From the NCBI GenBank assembly GCA_016929775.1, contig JAFGIE010000201.1, forward strand, positions 1 to 11,038: a stretch of DNA of 11,038 bases. The letters are read 5' to 3'. The position numbers were made by a program, and so were the translations under genes. This DNA is from Anaerolineae bacterium (GTDB taxonomy: Bacteria > Chloroflexota > Anaerolineae > JAFGEY01). Position 1 is the first letter of the stretch. Each line of letters begins with the position of its first letter. Below, one piece after another: positions 1-9,101 of this stretch. Under the pieces are notes generated by a model. The model was not told where the DNA came from. It saw nothing but the letters and a program-made list of their open reading frames with translations, and did no database searches.

Positions 1-135
1 CACGCTCCTTGCCGTCCCTACGAAGCACAGTGGCCCTTTTCCGCCGCTTTTCCCCTTTTTCAGGTCCCCAACGTGTGACGCTTACACTCGACGCGATGCA
101 GGTCTGCGCGGGCTACCTCTGGCCCCGAGCGCAGC
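1..135. other. Upstream intergenic region without a recognisable gene
   Basis: No convincing coding frame is seen. The stretch holds a polypyrimidine tract with three T-runs at about 37-60. It also holds an imperfect 15-bp palindrome, GTGTGACGCTTACAC, at 73-87, whose 6-bp arms carry one mismatch and which could be a second regulator site. The short antisense open frame here overlaps the promoter of the next gene and looks like chance in GC-rich DNA. Confidence 0.4.
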
Positions 136-142
136 GTGTCGT

Positions 143-172
143 GCACATTTGTGCGTGGGTTGACATTTGTGC
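143..172 (+). promoter_or_regulatory. Putative SorC operator: palindrome plus direct repeat
   Basis: GCACATTTGTGC at 143-154 is a perfect inverted repeat (GCACA, TT, TGTGC). The 10-mer ACATTTGTGC recurs at 145-154 and 163-172, an offset of 18 bp. The second copy overlaps the -35 box at 160-165, so a bound protein should block RNA polymerase. SorC/DeoR-type regulators are known to bind repeated or palindromic AT-centred operators near their own operons. Assigning this site to the adjacent regulator is inference. No further copy was noticed elsewhere in the window by eye. Confidence 0.6.
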
Positions 173-188
173 AGGTCTGTGATACGAT
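160..188 (+). promoter_or_regulatory. Sigma70-type promoter of the sugar operon
   Basis: A perfect -35 hexamer TTGACA (160-165), a 17-bp spacer and a -10 hexamer TACGAT (183-188, 4 of 6 matches to consensus) form a strong housekeeping-type promoter. Transcription would begin near 195, which leaves a leader of about 30 nt before the ATG at 226. This argues against the upstream in-frame ATGs at 136 and 187. Confidence 0.65.
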
Positions 189-225
189 GTCGACGCCAGC
201 GGAGCGCGGGGTGGGGAGGAGCGTG

Positions 226-1209
226 ATGGCAGTTCACGATGACGATGTGACTTGGTTGCTCAAGATCGCCAAGGCCTACTATGAGGATGGGCTGACCCAG
301 GCTCAAGTCGGCAAGCGGCTGGGCATCTCCCGGGTCAAGGTCTCACGCCTGCTGCAGCAGGCGCGTGACAAGGGCATCGTACAGATCACGGTGGTCGCGC
401 CCGAGCCCACGACGTCGAGGCTGGAGCGAGGCTTGGAGTTGGCCTATGGCCTCGACGAAGCCATCGTCGTCGCGCCCTCCCGTCCAGACAGCCAGACGGT
501 CATCCGCGAGCTGGGCGCAGCAGCTGCCCAGGCCCTGGTGCGCTGCTTGCCTGGGTGCCGGGTACTTGGCCTGACCTGGGGTACCACGCTCCTGTCTGTG
601 GTGGATGCGTTGCCGGTGCAGCATTGGCCCGAGCTTCGTGTGTGCCAGCTCTTGGGAGGGCTGGGGCAGCCCGAGGCGGAGGTGTATGGGGCCGACCTGG
701 CGCGCCGCACAGCCGAGGCACTGGGCGCACGCCTGCGTCTGCTGCCTGCGCCGGGGATCGTCTCGAGCCGCCTGGTACGCGATGGGCTGCTCTCCGACCC
801 GCAGATTGCGGATACCTTGGCCCTCGGTGCAAGCGCAGACGTGGGCTTGGTGGGCATCGGGCAGCCTGGACCCAGCTCGGTGGTCGTGCAGTCTGGGATC
901 CTGACGGCGCACGACTTGCGACTGCTCCAGGAGCAGGGGGCAGTTGGCGACATCGCGCTGCGCTTCTTCGATGCGCAGGGACAGCCCGTCGAGCACGAGA
1001 TCAACGAGCGGATCATTGGTCCCACGCTGGAGCAGATCCGGGGCATCCCGCGTACGATCGGCGTCGCCGGGGGGCCGTCCAAGCGCGACGTGATCCGCGC
1101 GGCGCTGTGTGGGGGGCTCCTCGACGTGTTGGTCACGGACGAGGCGACGGCAGCGGTCCTGCTGTCGGCGCGGACGGGTGACACGCGTGGATCGGGAGAG
1201 ATCCGTTAG
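226..1209 (+). CDS. SorC/DeoR-type sugar-binding transcriptional regulator
   Basis: This is a 327-residue regulator of the SorC family, whose members bind DNA in the absence of a sugar phosphate and release it when the effector binds. Residues 8-54 form the helix-turn-helix region, with the recognition helix around [12 protein letters not shown] (32-43). The rest is the effector-binding and oligomerisation domain. It shows GLTWGTT (115-121), typical of the phosphate-binding loop, and near the C-terminus GGPSKR with K286 followed by an LVTDEATA segment; both are family hallmarks. The length is normal. The start at 226 has GGGGAGGAG just upstream and lies about 30 nt after the predicted transcription start. 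In-frame ATGs at 136 and 187 lie in or before the promoter. It is the first gene of a co-directional cluster and is probably autoregulated through the 143-172 operator. The effector is unknown, but the adjacent kinase suggests a ketose phosphate. Confidence 0.88.
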   Translation: MAVHDDDVTWLLKIAKAYYEDGLTQAQVGKRLGISRVKVSRLLQQARDKGIVQITVVAPEPTTSRLERGLELAYGLDEAIVVAPSRPDSQTVIRELGAAAAQALVRCLPGCRVLGLTWGTTLLSVVDALPVQHWPELRVCQLLGGLGQPEAEVYGADLARRTAEALGARLRLLPAPGIVSSRLVRDGLLSDPQIADTLALGASADVGLVGIGQPGPSSVVVQSGILTAHDLRLLQEQGAVGDIALRFFDAQGQPVEHEINERIIGPTLEQIRGIPRTIGVAGGPSKRDVIRAALCGGLLDVLVTDEATAAVLLSARTGDTRGSGEIR

Positions 1210-1267
1210 TGTGTTCCAACACCAGGCAGCTCATCCCGGGGCGACGATAGAGCGATGAGGAGGGAGT

Positions 1268-2824
<1,557 letters not shown>

Positions 2825-2894
2825 GGTCGTGGGTCGGCGTGACACCCGGCGATAGGGCGCAGGCCCGCCCCGACGACAGCAAAGGAGATGGCGG

Positions 2895-4202
2895 ATGGAG
2901 ACATACGAGCGGCTGCAGCGCGTGCAGGCGGAGGGCAAGCCGATCCGGGTTGGCTTGGTGGGCTGTGGGCACATGGGGTCAGGCATGGTGCACGTCGTGC
3001 ACCACATGCCTGGTATGGAGACCGTGGCGATCGCCGACATTGCGCCGGCGCGGGCGCTCAGGACGCTGGAGGCGCTGGGGTATGGTGCAGATGGCGTCTG
3101 CGTTACGGCCAAACGCGGCGAGGCGGAGGATGCCCTGCGCGCGGGTAAGCGCGTCCTGACCGAGGACCCGGTCCTGCTGGCTCAGCTCGACGGACTGGAT
3201 GCGGTGGTCGAGGCTACGGGCCTGACTGAGGTCGGCGCGCGCGTGGCTTGGACGGCGATCCTGAACGGCAGGCACGTGATCATGCTCAATGTCGAGACGG
3301 ATGTCACCGTCGGACCGCTGCTCCATCGTCTGGCGCAGAAGGCGGGGTGCGTCTACACTGCCGCCTTTGGCGACGAGCCTGGGGTCTGCAAGATGCTGTT
3401 CGATCAGGCTTCGTCCCTCGGCTTCGAGGTGGTGTGCCTGGGCAAGGGCAAGAACAACCCGATCGACCTCGACGCGACCCCGGAGACGTGCCGCGAGGAA
3501 GCGGAGCGGCGGGGCATGAACCCCAAGATGCTGGCTGCCTTTAAGGATGGCTCCAAGACGATGGTCGAGCTGGCAGCCATGTCGAATGCGACGGGCCTCG
3601 TGCCCGACGTGCCGGGCATGCACGGCGCGCGCGCCGACGTGGATGCGCTGAACAAGGTGTTCGTCCCCTGCGAGGATGGCGGCGTGCTCAGCCGACGCGG
3701 CTGCGTCGACTATTCAACGGGCAGGGTGGCGCCCGGGGTGTTCGCCGTGGTCACCTCGCCGGATCCAAGGATACGCGTCGACATGCGCTTCCTGAGCATG
3801 GGAGATGGGCCCTACTATACGCTCTACCGGCCCTATCACCTGTGCAACGTGGAGACGCCGCTCTCGGTCGCCGAGGCTGTGTTGTACGGCGAGGCGACGA
3901 TCGTATCCAGGAACATGGTTTCAGAGGTCGCCGCCATCGCCAAGCGCGACTTGGCGCCCGGCGACGTCGTTGGCGAGATCGGGATGGCGGACTATTTCGG
4001 GCGCACGTATGCCTATGGCGAGGCCCGCGAGTTGGGAGCGGTTCCTCTCGGGCTCGTGCCAGGCGGTCGGGTGACGGCGCCGATTGCCAAAGGCACGCTG
4101 ATCACCGCCCGCGACTTGACGCCAGATCGACAGCACTTTGTCTACCAACTGCGCCAGATGCAGGACCAGCAGCTGCGAATGGAAGCACGCGGGTCGTCCT
4201 GA
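2895..4202 (+). CDS. COG4091-like NAD(P) dehydrogenase with C-terminal SAF domain
   Basis: This 435-residue protein resembles proteins often annotated as 'predicted homoserine dehydrogenase with SAF domain' (COG4091). The N-terminus is a Rossmann fold with [10 protein letters not shown] (19-28; GxGxxG) and D48 closing strand two, which favours NAD over NADP. A central oxidoreductase region with VEATG and LNVETD segments follows. The last ~75 residues contain [15 protein letters not shown] and [12 protein letters not shown], typical of SAF/antifreeze-like domains that also occur in altronate dehydratase. No ACT domain is seen, and a role in threonine synthesis is unlikely in this context. AAAGGAG at 2881-2887 sits 7 nt before the chosen ATG. 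A rival ATG at 2888 opens only a short shadow frame. It lies 70 bp behind the kinase. The reaction is unknown; oxidation or reduction of a sugar, polyol or sugar acid is inferred from position. Confidence 0.82.
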   Translation: METYERLQRVQAEGKPIRVGLVGCGHMGSGMVHVVHHMPGMETVAIADIAPARALRTLEALGYGADGVCVTAKRGEAEDALRAGKRVLTEDPVLLAQLDGLDAVVEATGLTEVGARVAWTAILNGRHVIMLNVETDVTVGPLLHRLAQKAGCVYTAAFGDEPGVCKMLFDQASSLGFEVVCLGKGKNNPIDLDATPETCREEAERRGMNPKMLAAFKDGSKTMVELAAMSNATGLVPDVPGMHGARADVDALNKVFVPCEDGGVLSRRGCVDYSTGRVAPGVFAVVTSPDPRIRVDMRFLSMGDGPYYTLYRPYHLCNVETPLSVAEAVLYGEATIVSRNMVSEVAAIAKRDLAPGDVVGEIGMADYFGRTYAYGEARELGAVPLGLVPGGRVTAPIAKGTLITARDLTPDRQHFVYQLRQMQDQQLRMEARGSS

Positions 4203-4342
4203 CGCCCCGGTTCCCTACCTGCACGACCTGGAGGCGCTGGACCGAGAATCCAGGCATACACGGCACGCGAGCGGAGCAGTTCGGCTGCGATGTGGGCAGG
4301 TAAGCCCGAATGGCTGCCCGATGCGGGAGAGGAGGGAGTGGA
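4203..4342 (+). other. Intergenic leader with nested inverted repeats
   Basis: This 140-bp gap holds no gene. TACCTGC (4216-4222) can pair with GCAGGTA (4296-4302) to close a domain. Inside it, CCTGGA (4227-4232) pairs with TCCAGG (4249-4254) and GCAG (4276-4279) pairs with CTGC (4285-4288), giving a possible three-way-junction RNA ahead of the epimerase. No known riboswitch motif is recognised, and short inverted repeats are common in GC-rich DNA. Confidence 0.3.
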
Positions 4343-5458
4343 GTGAGGGTCCTGATCGTGGGTGGGACGGGGCTGATCAGCACGGGCATCACGCGCCAGC
4401 TCGTCGCGCGGGGCGACGACGTGACGCTCTTCAACCGCGGGCTGCGCGAGGTCGAACTGCCGCCGGTGGGGCGCATGGTGGGCGACCGCAATGATTCTGG
4501 CGCCTTCGAGGAGCAGATGGCGCGTGCGGGCACATTCGACGCCGTGATCGACATGGTCTGCTTTCGGCCCGAGCACGCCGAGAGCGCGATCCGGGCCTTC
4601 CGGGGACGGACCTCGCAGTACGTGTTCTGCAGCACCGTCGACGTGTACACCAAGCCCGCGCCGAGCTACCCGATCCGTGAGGGGGCGCCGCGCGAACCGT
4701 CGTCCACGTTTCCGTACGCGTTCGACAAGGCAAAGTGCGAGCGCCTGTTCCAGGACGCGCACGAACGCGGCGAGCTGATAGTGACGATCCTCCGTCCGGC
4801 GTGGACGTATGGCGAGCGGGGCAGTGTGCTGCACACCTTTGGCTGGGATCCCTACTACTTGGCCCGCCTACGGCGTGGCGAGCCGGTCATCGTCCACGGC
4901 GACGGGACCTCGCTCTGGGCGGCGTGCCACCGCGATGACGTGGCACGCGCTTTTGTGGGGGCAGTTGGCAACCCGCGCACACACGGGCAGGCATACCACG
5001 TGACCGGTGATGAGTGGCTGACCTGGAACGCGTATCACCGCATCGTCGCCGCTGCGCTGGGCGCTGGGCGCCCGGAGTTGGTCCACATCCCGACCGATCT
5101 GCTGGGGCGCGTCGTTCCGCAGGCGGCAATGTGGTGCGTCGAGAACTTTTCTCACAACAACGTGTTCGACAACGGAGCGGCGCGCCGCGACCTGGGCTTC
5201 TCGTATACGGTTCGGTTCTCTGAGGGCGTGCGGCGCGTGATCGATTGGCTCGATGCACGCGGCGCGATCGACGGCGCGGAAACGCCGCCGTTCTACGAGC
5301 GGGTCCTCCGGGCCTGGCAGCAGCTGGGGGATGCGATGGTCGACGCGCTCGCCGAGGGAGGGGGAGGAAGCAGTGGAGGGTCCAGTGATCGTCAATCCAA
5401 CACGCGTGGCGTGTCGCACGGTCGGCGAGTGGGCCGTACGCAGCGCAAAGCCGTATGA
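4343..5458 (+). CDS. NAD-dependent epimerase/dehydratase (atypical SDR, CSP41-like)
   Basis: This 371-residue protein belongs to the extended/atypical short-chain dehydrogenase family. The N-terminal Rossmann loop is VGGTGLIS (6-13), where Ser replaces the last Gly of the usual GGTGxxG, as is common in the bacterial relatives of plant CSP41. The active-site residues are S97/T98 in CSTVDVY and the YxxxK pair Y125/K129 in YAFDK, so catalysis looks intact. It probably changes the stereochemistry or oxidation state of a sugar or nucleotide sugar. The GTG at 4343 was chosen because GGAGGGAG (4331-4338) precedes it and the reading then starts directly at the first beta strand; the longer frame from 4310 adds no family sequence. 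Oddly, the last ~29 residues are a Gly/Ser- then Arg-rich tail read through the ribosome-binding site and start of the next gene, so the ancestral stop may have been near 5365. The substrate is unknown. Confidence 0.85.
   Translation: MRVLIVGGTGLISTGITRQLVARGDDVTLFNRGLREVELPPVGRMVGDRNDSGAFEEQMARAGTFDAVIDMVCFRPEHAESAIRAFRGRTSQYVFCSTVDVYTKPAPSYPIREGAPREPSSTFPYAFDKAKCERLFQDAHERGELIVTILRPAWTYGERGSVLHTFGWDPYYLARLRRGEPVIVHGDGTSLWAACHRDDVARAFVGAVGNPRTHGQAYHVTGDEWLTWNAYHRIVAAALGAGRPELVHIPTDLLGRVVPQAAMWCVENFSHNNVFDNGAARRDLGFSYTVRFSEGVRRVIDWLDARGAIDGAETPPFYERVLRAWQQLGDAMVDALAEGGGGSSGGSSDRQSNTRGVSHGRRVGRTQRKAV
5363..5370 (+). promoter_or_regulatory. Shine-Dalgarno site inside the epimerase gene
   Basis: GGAGGAAG lies a few bases before the GTG at 5373 and fixes the start of the hydrolase. 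Because it lies inside the epimerase reading frame it also encodes part of that protein's Gly/Ser tail. Translation of the two genes is therefore probably coupled. Confidence 0.6.
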
Positions 5459-7028
5459 CAATCCCTTTCTCGACGTGCGGCTGGATGCAACCTTTGCCCT
5501 GCCGTCGGGCGAGGTGACGGTAGTGCCCGCCTTCTACGACGGAGACGGAACGTGGCGCGTGCGCTTCCGACCTGGGCAGGCAGGGGTCTGGCGCTACACG
5601 ATCTCCGCGTGGCCCCCGGATCCCGGGCTCCACGCCGAGGGTGCGTTCGAGGTCGAGCGCAGCGACGAGCGGGGCAAGCTGTGCGCCACGCCAGGACAGG
5701 CGTGGGGCTTTCGCTACGAGTCCGGCGAGCCAGCGTTTCTGCTGGGCGACACGACGTACAACTTGTTCGGCATGGCGCACTGTGGCGGGGACGTGCAGGC
5801 CTACCTGCGCCGCCGCGCCGGGCAGGGGTTCAACATCTTTCGGGTGCGCCTCCAGGTGAGCCCCTTTCACCCGCCAGACGGCTACAGTGTGTGGCAGACG
5901 CGCGGCACGTGGCCTTGGGGCGGGAGTGAGCAGTCGCCGCGTTTTGACCGCTTCAACCTCGACTACTTTCGCACGGTGGACGGCGTGGTCCAGGCGGCGG
6001 AGGGGCTCGGCGTGGGGTTCGAGATGATCGCCGAGGCCTGGGGGTTCGAGTTCCCGTTCAACCGGCGCGAGGTGTTTCTCCCTGAGTGCGAGGAGCTGTG
6101 GCTACGCTACCTGGCGGCGCGGTATGACGCCTACAACAGCGTATATGTGTGGACGCTGATGAACGAGTACGAGTTCTACCCGGACGGCGATCCACGGCAT
6201 AGCGTCGCCGCCGACCGGTGGGCGATGCGCGTGGCGCGCTGGCTGAAGGCGCTGGCGCCGCACGGGCATCCGATCGCGATCCACAACACGCGGCAGCAGC
6301 CGCCCTTTGCGCGGCGCTTTGCCGCCGATCCCGGGGCGATCGATGCGGTGATGTACCAGGAGTGGGGCTCGGGTGGGGCCGACGACGGCTGGCTGGCGGC
6401 GGGCATAGAGGACCAAGTCGCGGGCAGCTTTGCCGGGTGGCCTGGCTGCGCGGTGTTCGCCGAGTATGGCTACGAACGGAACCTGGCGCTGCCGATCACG
6501 TTCCCGTCCTTTGCCCACTGCGACGCCAGCCACACGCGCCGCGGGGCGTGGCGCGGCGCGTGCTGCGCGATGGGCGTGATCAACGGTTTCGAGAACACGT
6601 GGGGCCCGGTGATGGACTTGGAGCACGACCAGGAGGGGGTGCGCTACCTGCAGCTTGTGCGCCGGTTCTTCATGCAGGTGGTGCCCTTTGAGGCGCTGTC
6701 GCCCGCGCCGCGTCTGGTGGTCGCGGGTGCCTATGGGACCGGGCGCAAGCCGCTGGCGCTGGCGAGTCCGGAACGCGAGTTGGTCGCCGTGTACTTTCCG
6801 GCGGGCGGTTCGGCGGTCCTGGATTTGCCCCTTGGACAGGCCTACATCGAGCAGCACTGGTACGACCCGCGCACAGGGGCGCTGTGCAACGCAACGCCTA
6901 GCCCCGATCTGCCAGGGACGGGTGGGCTCGTGCGCTACGCGACCCCCGGCGGCGTAGACGCGCAGGGGCGCCCGCTGGACTGGGTGTTGGCTCTGTGCAC
7001 CACGTCAAGCGGTGGGGGGACCGGCTAG
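5373..7028 (+). CDS. Glycoside hydrolase, DUF5060 + DUF4038 (GH140-like)
   Basis: This 551-residue protein has three parts. Residues ~1-95 form an immunoglobulin-like DUF5060 module (NPFLDV, PAFYDGDGTWRVRF). Residues ~110-440 form a DUF4038 (beta/alpha)8 barrel beginning with LLGDTTYNLF. A C-terminal beta domain of ~90 residues carries a WYDPRTG motif, as in the putative collagen-binding domain that often follows DUF4038. The expected clan GH-A pair is visible: N264-E265 in LMNEYEF as acid/base and E364 in VFAEYGYE as nucleophile, so it should be an active retaining glycosidase. Characterised GH140 proteins with DUF4038 include an apiosidase acting on rhamnogalacturonan II; specificity here is not provable. 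No signal peptide is seen, so it probably acts in the cytoplasm on imported oligosaccharides. The GTG at 5373 was chosen over in-frame upstream starts inside the epimerase because of the GGAGGAAG site; a GTG at 5385 is possible. Confidence 0.83.
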   Translation: MEGPVIVNPTRVACRTVGEWAVRSAKPYDNPFLDVRLDATFALPSGEVTVVPAFYDGDGTWRVRFRPGQAGVWRYTISAWPPDPGLHAEGAFEVERSDERGKLCATPGQAWGFRYESGEPAFLLGDTTYNLFGMAHCGGDVQAYLRRRAGQGFNIFRVRLQVSPFHPPDGYSVWQTRGTWPWGGSEQSPRFDRFNLDYFRTVDGVVQAAEGLGVGFEMIAEAWGFEFPFNRREVFLPECEELWLRYLAARYDAYNSVYVWTLMNEYEFYPDGDPRHSVAADRWAMRVARWLKALAPHGHPIAIHNTRQQPPFARRFAADPGAIDAVMYQEWGSGGADDGWLAAGIEDQVAGSFAGWPGCAVFAEYGYERNLALPITFPSFAHCDASHTRRGAWRGACCAMGVINGFENTWGPVMDLEHDQEGVRYLQLVRRFFMQVVPFEALSPAPRLVVAGAYGTGRKPLALASPERELVAVYFPAGGSAVLDLPLGQAYIEQHWYDPRTGALCNATPSPDLPGTGGLVRYATPGGVDAQGRPLDWVLALCTTSSGGGTG

Positions 7029-7056
7029 ACGCCGAGCGCCGGCAGAGGGGCGTGAG

Positions 7057-7086
7057 TTGTCAAAGCGGAACCTGCTGTGCTAAAAT
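7057..7086 (+). promoter_or_regulatory. Sigma70-type promoter before the small membrane protein
   Basis: TTGTCA (7057-7062) and TAAAAT (7081-7086) each match consensus at 5 of 6 positions and are 18 bp apart. Transcription would start near 7093, about 30 nt before the ATG at 7124. An in-frame ATG at 7085 overlaps the -10 box and is therefore an unlikely start. It may also drive the isomerase and Ldh2 genes downstream. Confidence 0.6.
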
Positions 7087-7123
7087 GCCTGTATCGCGCA
7101 GTCAGCCCACGAGGTATCCGGAC

Positions 7124-7462
7124 ATGGTTCACGGTGGTCCCATCAGCAGCGCATTCCGCTCACTCCCCTGGTGGCTGCGCCTCGGGCTGGCGTACCTGGC
7201 TTTGCCGATCGCGTTCGTCTTTCCGATCGGGGGCCTAGCAATGCTTGCCTGTTCCCTCCTGGGGCGCTGCGATCCGTCGTACGTGATGCTCGGCTGTACG
7301 ATCGCCCTCATTTCGCTGCCCGTGAGCGCGATCGTGGGTGTCTGGTTGCGCGACGAGATCCGGTATGCCGTGGGGGACCCCGACAGGCCTGCCGTCAGGC
7401 AGCGTGAGGCAGAGGCCATTGCACGAGTGCGGGAACGGCACCGGCGCGCGTCGCCAGAGTAG
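7124..7462 (+). CDS. Small two-helix membrane protein of unknown function
   Basis: This 112-residue protein matches no family I recognise. Residues 1-19 are a short basic, Trp-containing N-terminus. Two hydrophobic segments follow at about 20-46 and 53-75, separated by a short loop with RCDPS. A highly charged Arg/Glu-rich tail (76-112) is probably cytoplasmic and helical. The second segment ends in WLRDEIRYA. GAGG at 7111-7114 is a modest ribosome-binding site 9 nt before the ATG, and a separate promoter lies at 7057-7086. It lies between the hydrolase and the isomerase. It contains no transporter motif and is too small to be a sugar permease, so its relation to the sugar genes is unclear. 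It could be an independent gene that inserted into the cluster. Confidence 0.65.
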   Translation: MVHGGPISSAFRSLPWWLRLGLAYLALPIAFVFPIGGLAMLACSLLGRCDPSYVMLGCTIALISLPVSAIVGVWLRDEIRYAVGDPDRPAVRQREAEAIARVRERHRRASPE

Positions 7463-7576
7463 GGTCGAGGAATGGCGTTGCACGGTCGGGCCGCGCACCT
7501 GCTCTTGCGCGCCGATGTGGGGTGATGAGAGAAGCGGGACGGCTGGAACCGCGCAACCACGCGAAGGGAGACCGAG
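7463..7576 (+). other. Intergenic leader before the isomerase gene
   Basis: No gene is seen in this 114-bp gap. It contains a hairpin, CGCGCA (7492-7497) pairing with TGCGCG (7506-7511) around an 8-nt loop. There is no U-tract, so it is not a clear terminator. No promoter of good quality and no recognisable riboswitch was found; the isomerase may be read from the 7057-7086 promoter. Confidence 0.3.
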
Positions 7577-9004
7577 ATGAGAGTCATGGAAAAGGTGCCG
7601 ACCTTTGGGCTGATCGTCGGCACACGGGGCTTCTTTAATGCGCAGCTGGCGATCAACGTGCGAGCCAGGTTGCTCCAGATCCTGGAAGAGCGAGGCTATG
7701 GCTATGTGATCACGCCAGCGGAGGCCACGCCGTGCGGGGCGATCGAGACGCGCGAACACGCCAAGTTGTGCGCCGATCTGTTCAATGCACGGGCGGACGA
7801 GATCGACGGGATCATCATCGTGCTGCCGAACTTTGGGGATGAGCTGGGCATCGTGCAGACGCTCGATATGGCGCGGCTCGACGTTCCTGTGCTCGTGCAA
7901 GCGTGTGACGACGAGCTGGACAAGCTCTCGGTGAGCGAGCGGCGGGACGCGTTCTGTGGCAAGCTCTCCGTGTGCAACAACCTGTACCAGTATGGGATCC
8001 CGTTCACCAACACGACCTACCACACCTGCCCGATCGACAGCGAGGAATTCCTAGATGACCTGGACTTCTTTGCGCGCGTCTGTCGCGTCGTCAACGGGCT
8101 GCGGCACGCGCGGATCGGCGCGATCGGCGCGCGTCCCGGCGCCTTCCAGACCGTGCGCTACAGCGAGAAGCTGCTGCAGGCGACGGGGATCACGGTCGTT
8201 CCGGTTGACCTGTCCGAGATCATCTTTGGCGCGCGTTCGCTCGGGGACAACGATCCCGCCGTGGTGCGCAAGGTTGGCGAGATCCGGGCCTACGGGCGCA
8301 TTCCGGCGACCATCCCAGCCGCCAACGTGCTCAAGCAGACCAAGCTGTCGGTGACGATTGAGCGATGGATGGACGAGAACGAGTGCGACGCGAGCGCTGT
8401 GGAGTGCTGGGACTCGATCCAGCGCAACTATGGCTGCGCAACGTGCCTGACCATGGCGATGATGGGCGATCGCCTGCTGCCGAGTGCGTGTGAGGTGGAT
8501 GTCGCGGGCGCAGTGTCGATGTATGCGCTCTTGTTGGCGTCGGGCAACGCTCCCGCGTTCCAGGACTGGAACAACAACTATGGGCAGGACCGCGACATGT
8601 GCATCAACACGCACTGTAGCAGTTTCCCCAAGAGCTTTATGGGACGTGACGTGGAGATCTCGAACCTTGACGTGCTCGGGGCAACGCTCGGTCCGGACAA
8701 CTGCTTCGGCGCGGTCAAGGGACAGGCTGTAGCCGGACCGGTCACGTTCTTCCGCATCTCGACGGACGACAGTGAGGGTGTGATCAAGTCATACCTCGGC
8801 GAGGGCGAGATCACCGACGATCCGGTCGGGAACTTTCAGGGAGGCTCGGCAGTGCTGCGGGTCGCGGGCCTGCAGACGCTGCTCGACTATCTGTGCAAGA
8901 ACGGCTTCGAGCACCACGTCGCTGTGGCCCGCGGGCACTATGCCTATGTGCTCGAGGAGGCGATCCAGTTCTATCTCGACTGGGATCTCTACGTGCACGG
9001 GTAA
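7577..9004 (+). CDS. L-fucose/L-arabinose isomerase family protein
   Basis: This 475-residue protein belongs to the fold shared by L-fucose isomerase and L-arabinose isomerase, which interconvert aldoses and ketoses using a divalent metal such as Mn2+. The N-terminal half (about 10-290) is two Rossmann-like domains, starting with GLIVGTRGFFN and including IIIVLPNFGDE. The catalytic C-terminal half has E306 (SACEVDV), D330 (QDWNN) and H454 (ARGHYAY). The 24-residue gap between the Glu and the Asp equals that between E337 and D361 of E. coli FucI, so the metal site looks intact. At 475 residues it is shorter than E. coli FucI (591) and belongs to the compact FucI-like group of mostly unknown substrate. 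AAGGGAG at 7564-7570 supports the ATG at 7577; an in-frame ATG at 7586 is the alternative. With the FGGY kinase it would form an isomerase-kinase pair. Candidate substrates are D-arabinose, L-fucose, or a related or branched aldose. Confidence 0.8.
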   Translation: MRVMEKVPTFGLIVGTRGFFNAQLAINVRARLLQILEERGYGYVITPAEATPCGAIETREHAKLCADLFNARADEIDGIIIVLPNFGDELGIVQTLDMARLDVPVLVQACDDELDKLSVSERRDAFCGKLSVCNNLYQYGIPFTNTTYHTCPIDSEEFLDDLDFFARVCRVVNGLRHARIGAIGARPGAFQTVRYSEKLLQATGITVVPVDLSEIIFGARSLGDNDPAVVRKVGEIRAYGRIPATIPAANVLKQTKLSVTIERWMDENECDASAVECWDSIQRNYGCATCLTMAMMGDRLLPSACEVDVAGAVSMYALLLASGNAPAFQDWNNNYGQDRDMCINTHCSSFPKSFMGRDVEISNLDVLGATLGPDNCFGAVKGQAVAGPVTFFRISTDDSEGVIKSYLGEGEITDDPVGNFQGGSAVLRVAGLQTLLDYLCKNGFEHHVAVARGHYAYVLEEAIQFYLDWDLYVHG

Positions 9005-9101
9005 GAGACGGCGCTGCGAGCTGGACAGGGACTTGCGCATGCTCGCCGAGCACGTCGCGTTCCATGACAGCGTCGCCGTCTCGCCACAGAAAGGAGGCCC
9101 A
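9005..9101 (+). other. Intergenic region closed by a perfect 9-bp inverted repeat
   Basis: GAGACGGCG (9005-9013), directly after the isomerase stop, is perfectly complementary to CGCCGTCTC (9074-9082), just before the Shine-Dalgarno of the next gene. Within the 60-nt loop a second hairpin, TGCTC (9040-9044) with GAGCA (9048-9052), can form. The arrangement could fold into a structured RNA that protects the upstream mRNA or tunes translation of the downstream gene. No known riboswitch class is recognised and no U-tract is present. Confidence 0.4.

Noticed and set aside
136..225. Longer N-terminus for the SorC regulator (ATG at 136 or 187)
   Set aside because: These codons lie in or upstream of the TTGACA/TACGAT promoter and add no family sequence; the ATG at 226 has a Shine-Dalgarno.
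5253..5372. Longer N-terminus for the hydrolase
   Set aside because: The added residues lie inside the epimerase gene and are Arg/Ser-rich; GGAGGAAG points to the GTG at 5373.
4887..5870. Antisense open frame of 327 codons across the epimerase-hydrolase junction
   Set aside because: It has an Arg/Pro-rich composition and no recognisable fold, and it spans two well-supported sense genes.
7021..7042. CCGGC/GCCGG hairpin at the end of the hydrolase gene as a terminator
   Set aside because: It has only 5 bp of stem, a 12-nt loop, no T-run, and overlaps the stop codon; too weak to call.
8940..9101. Longer N-terminus for the Ldh2 protein
   Set aside because: It overlaps the isomerase C-terminus, including codons just after its His ligand region, and has no family match; AAGGAGG supports 9102.
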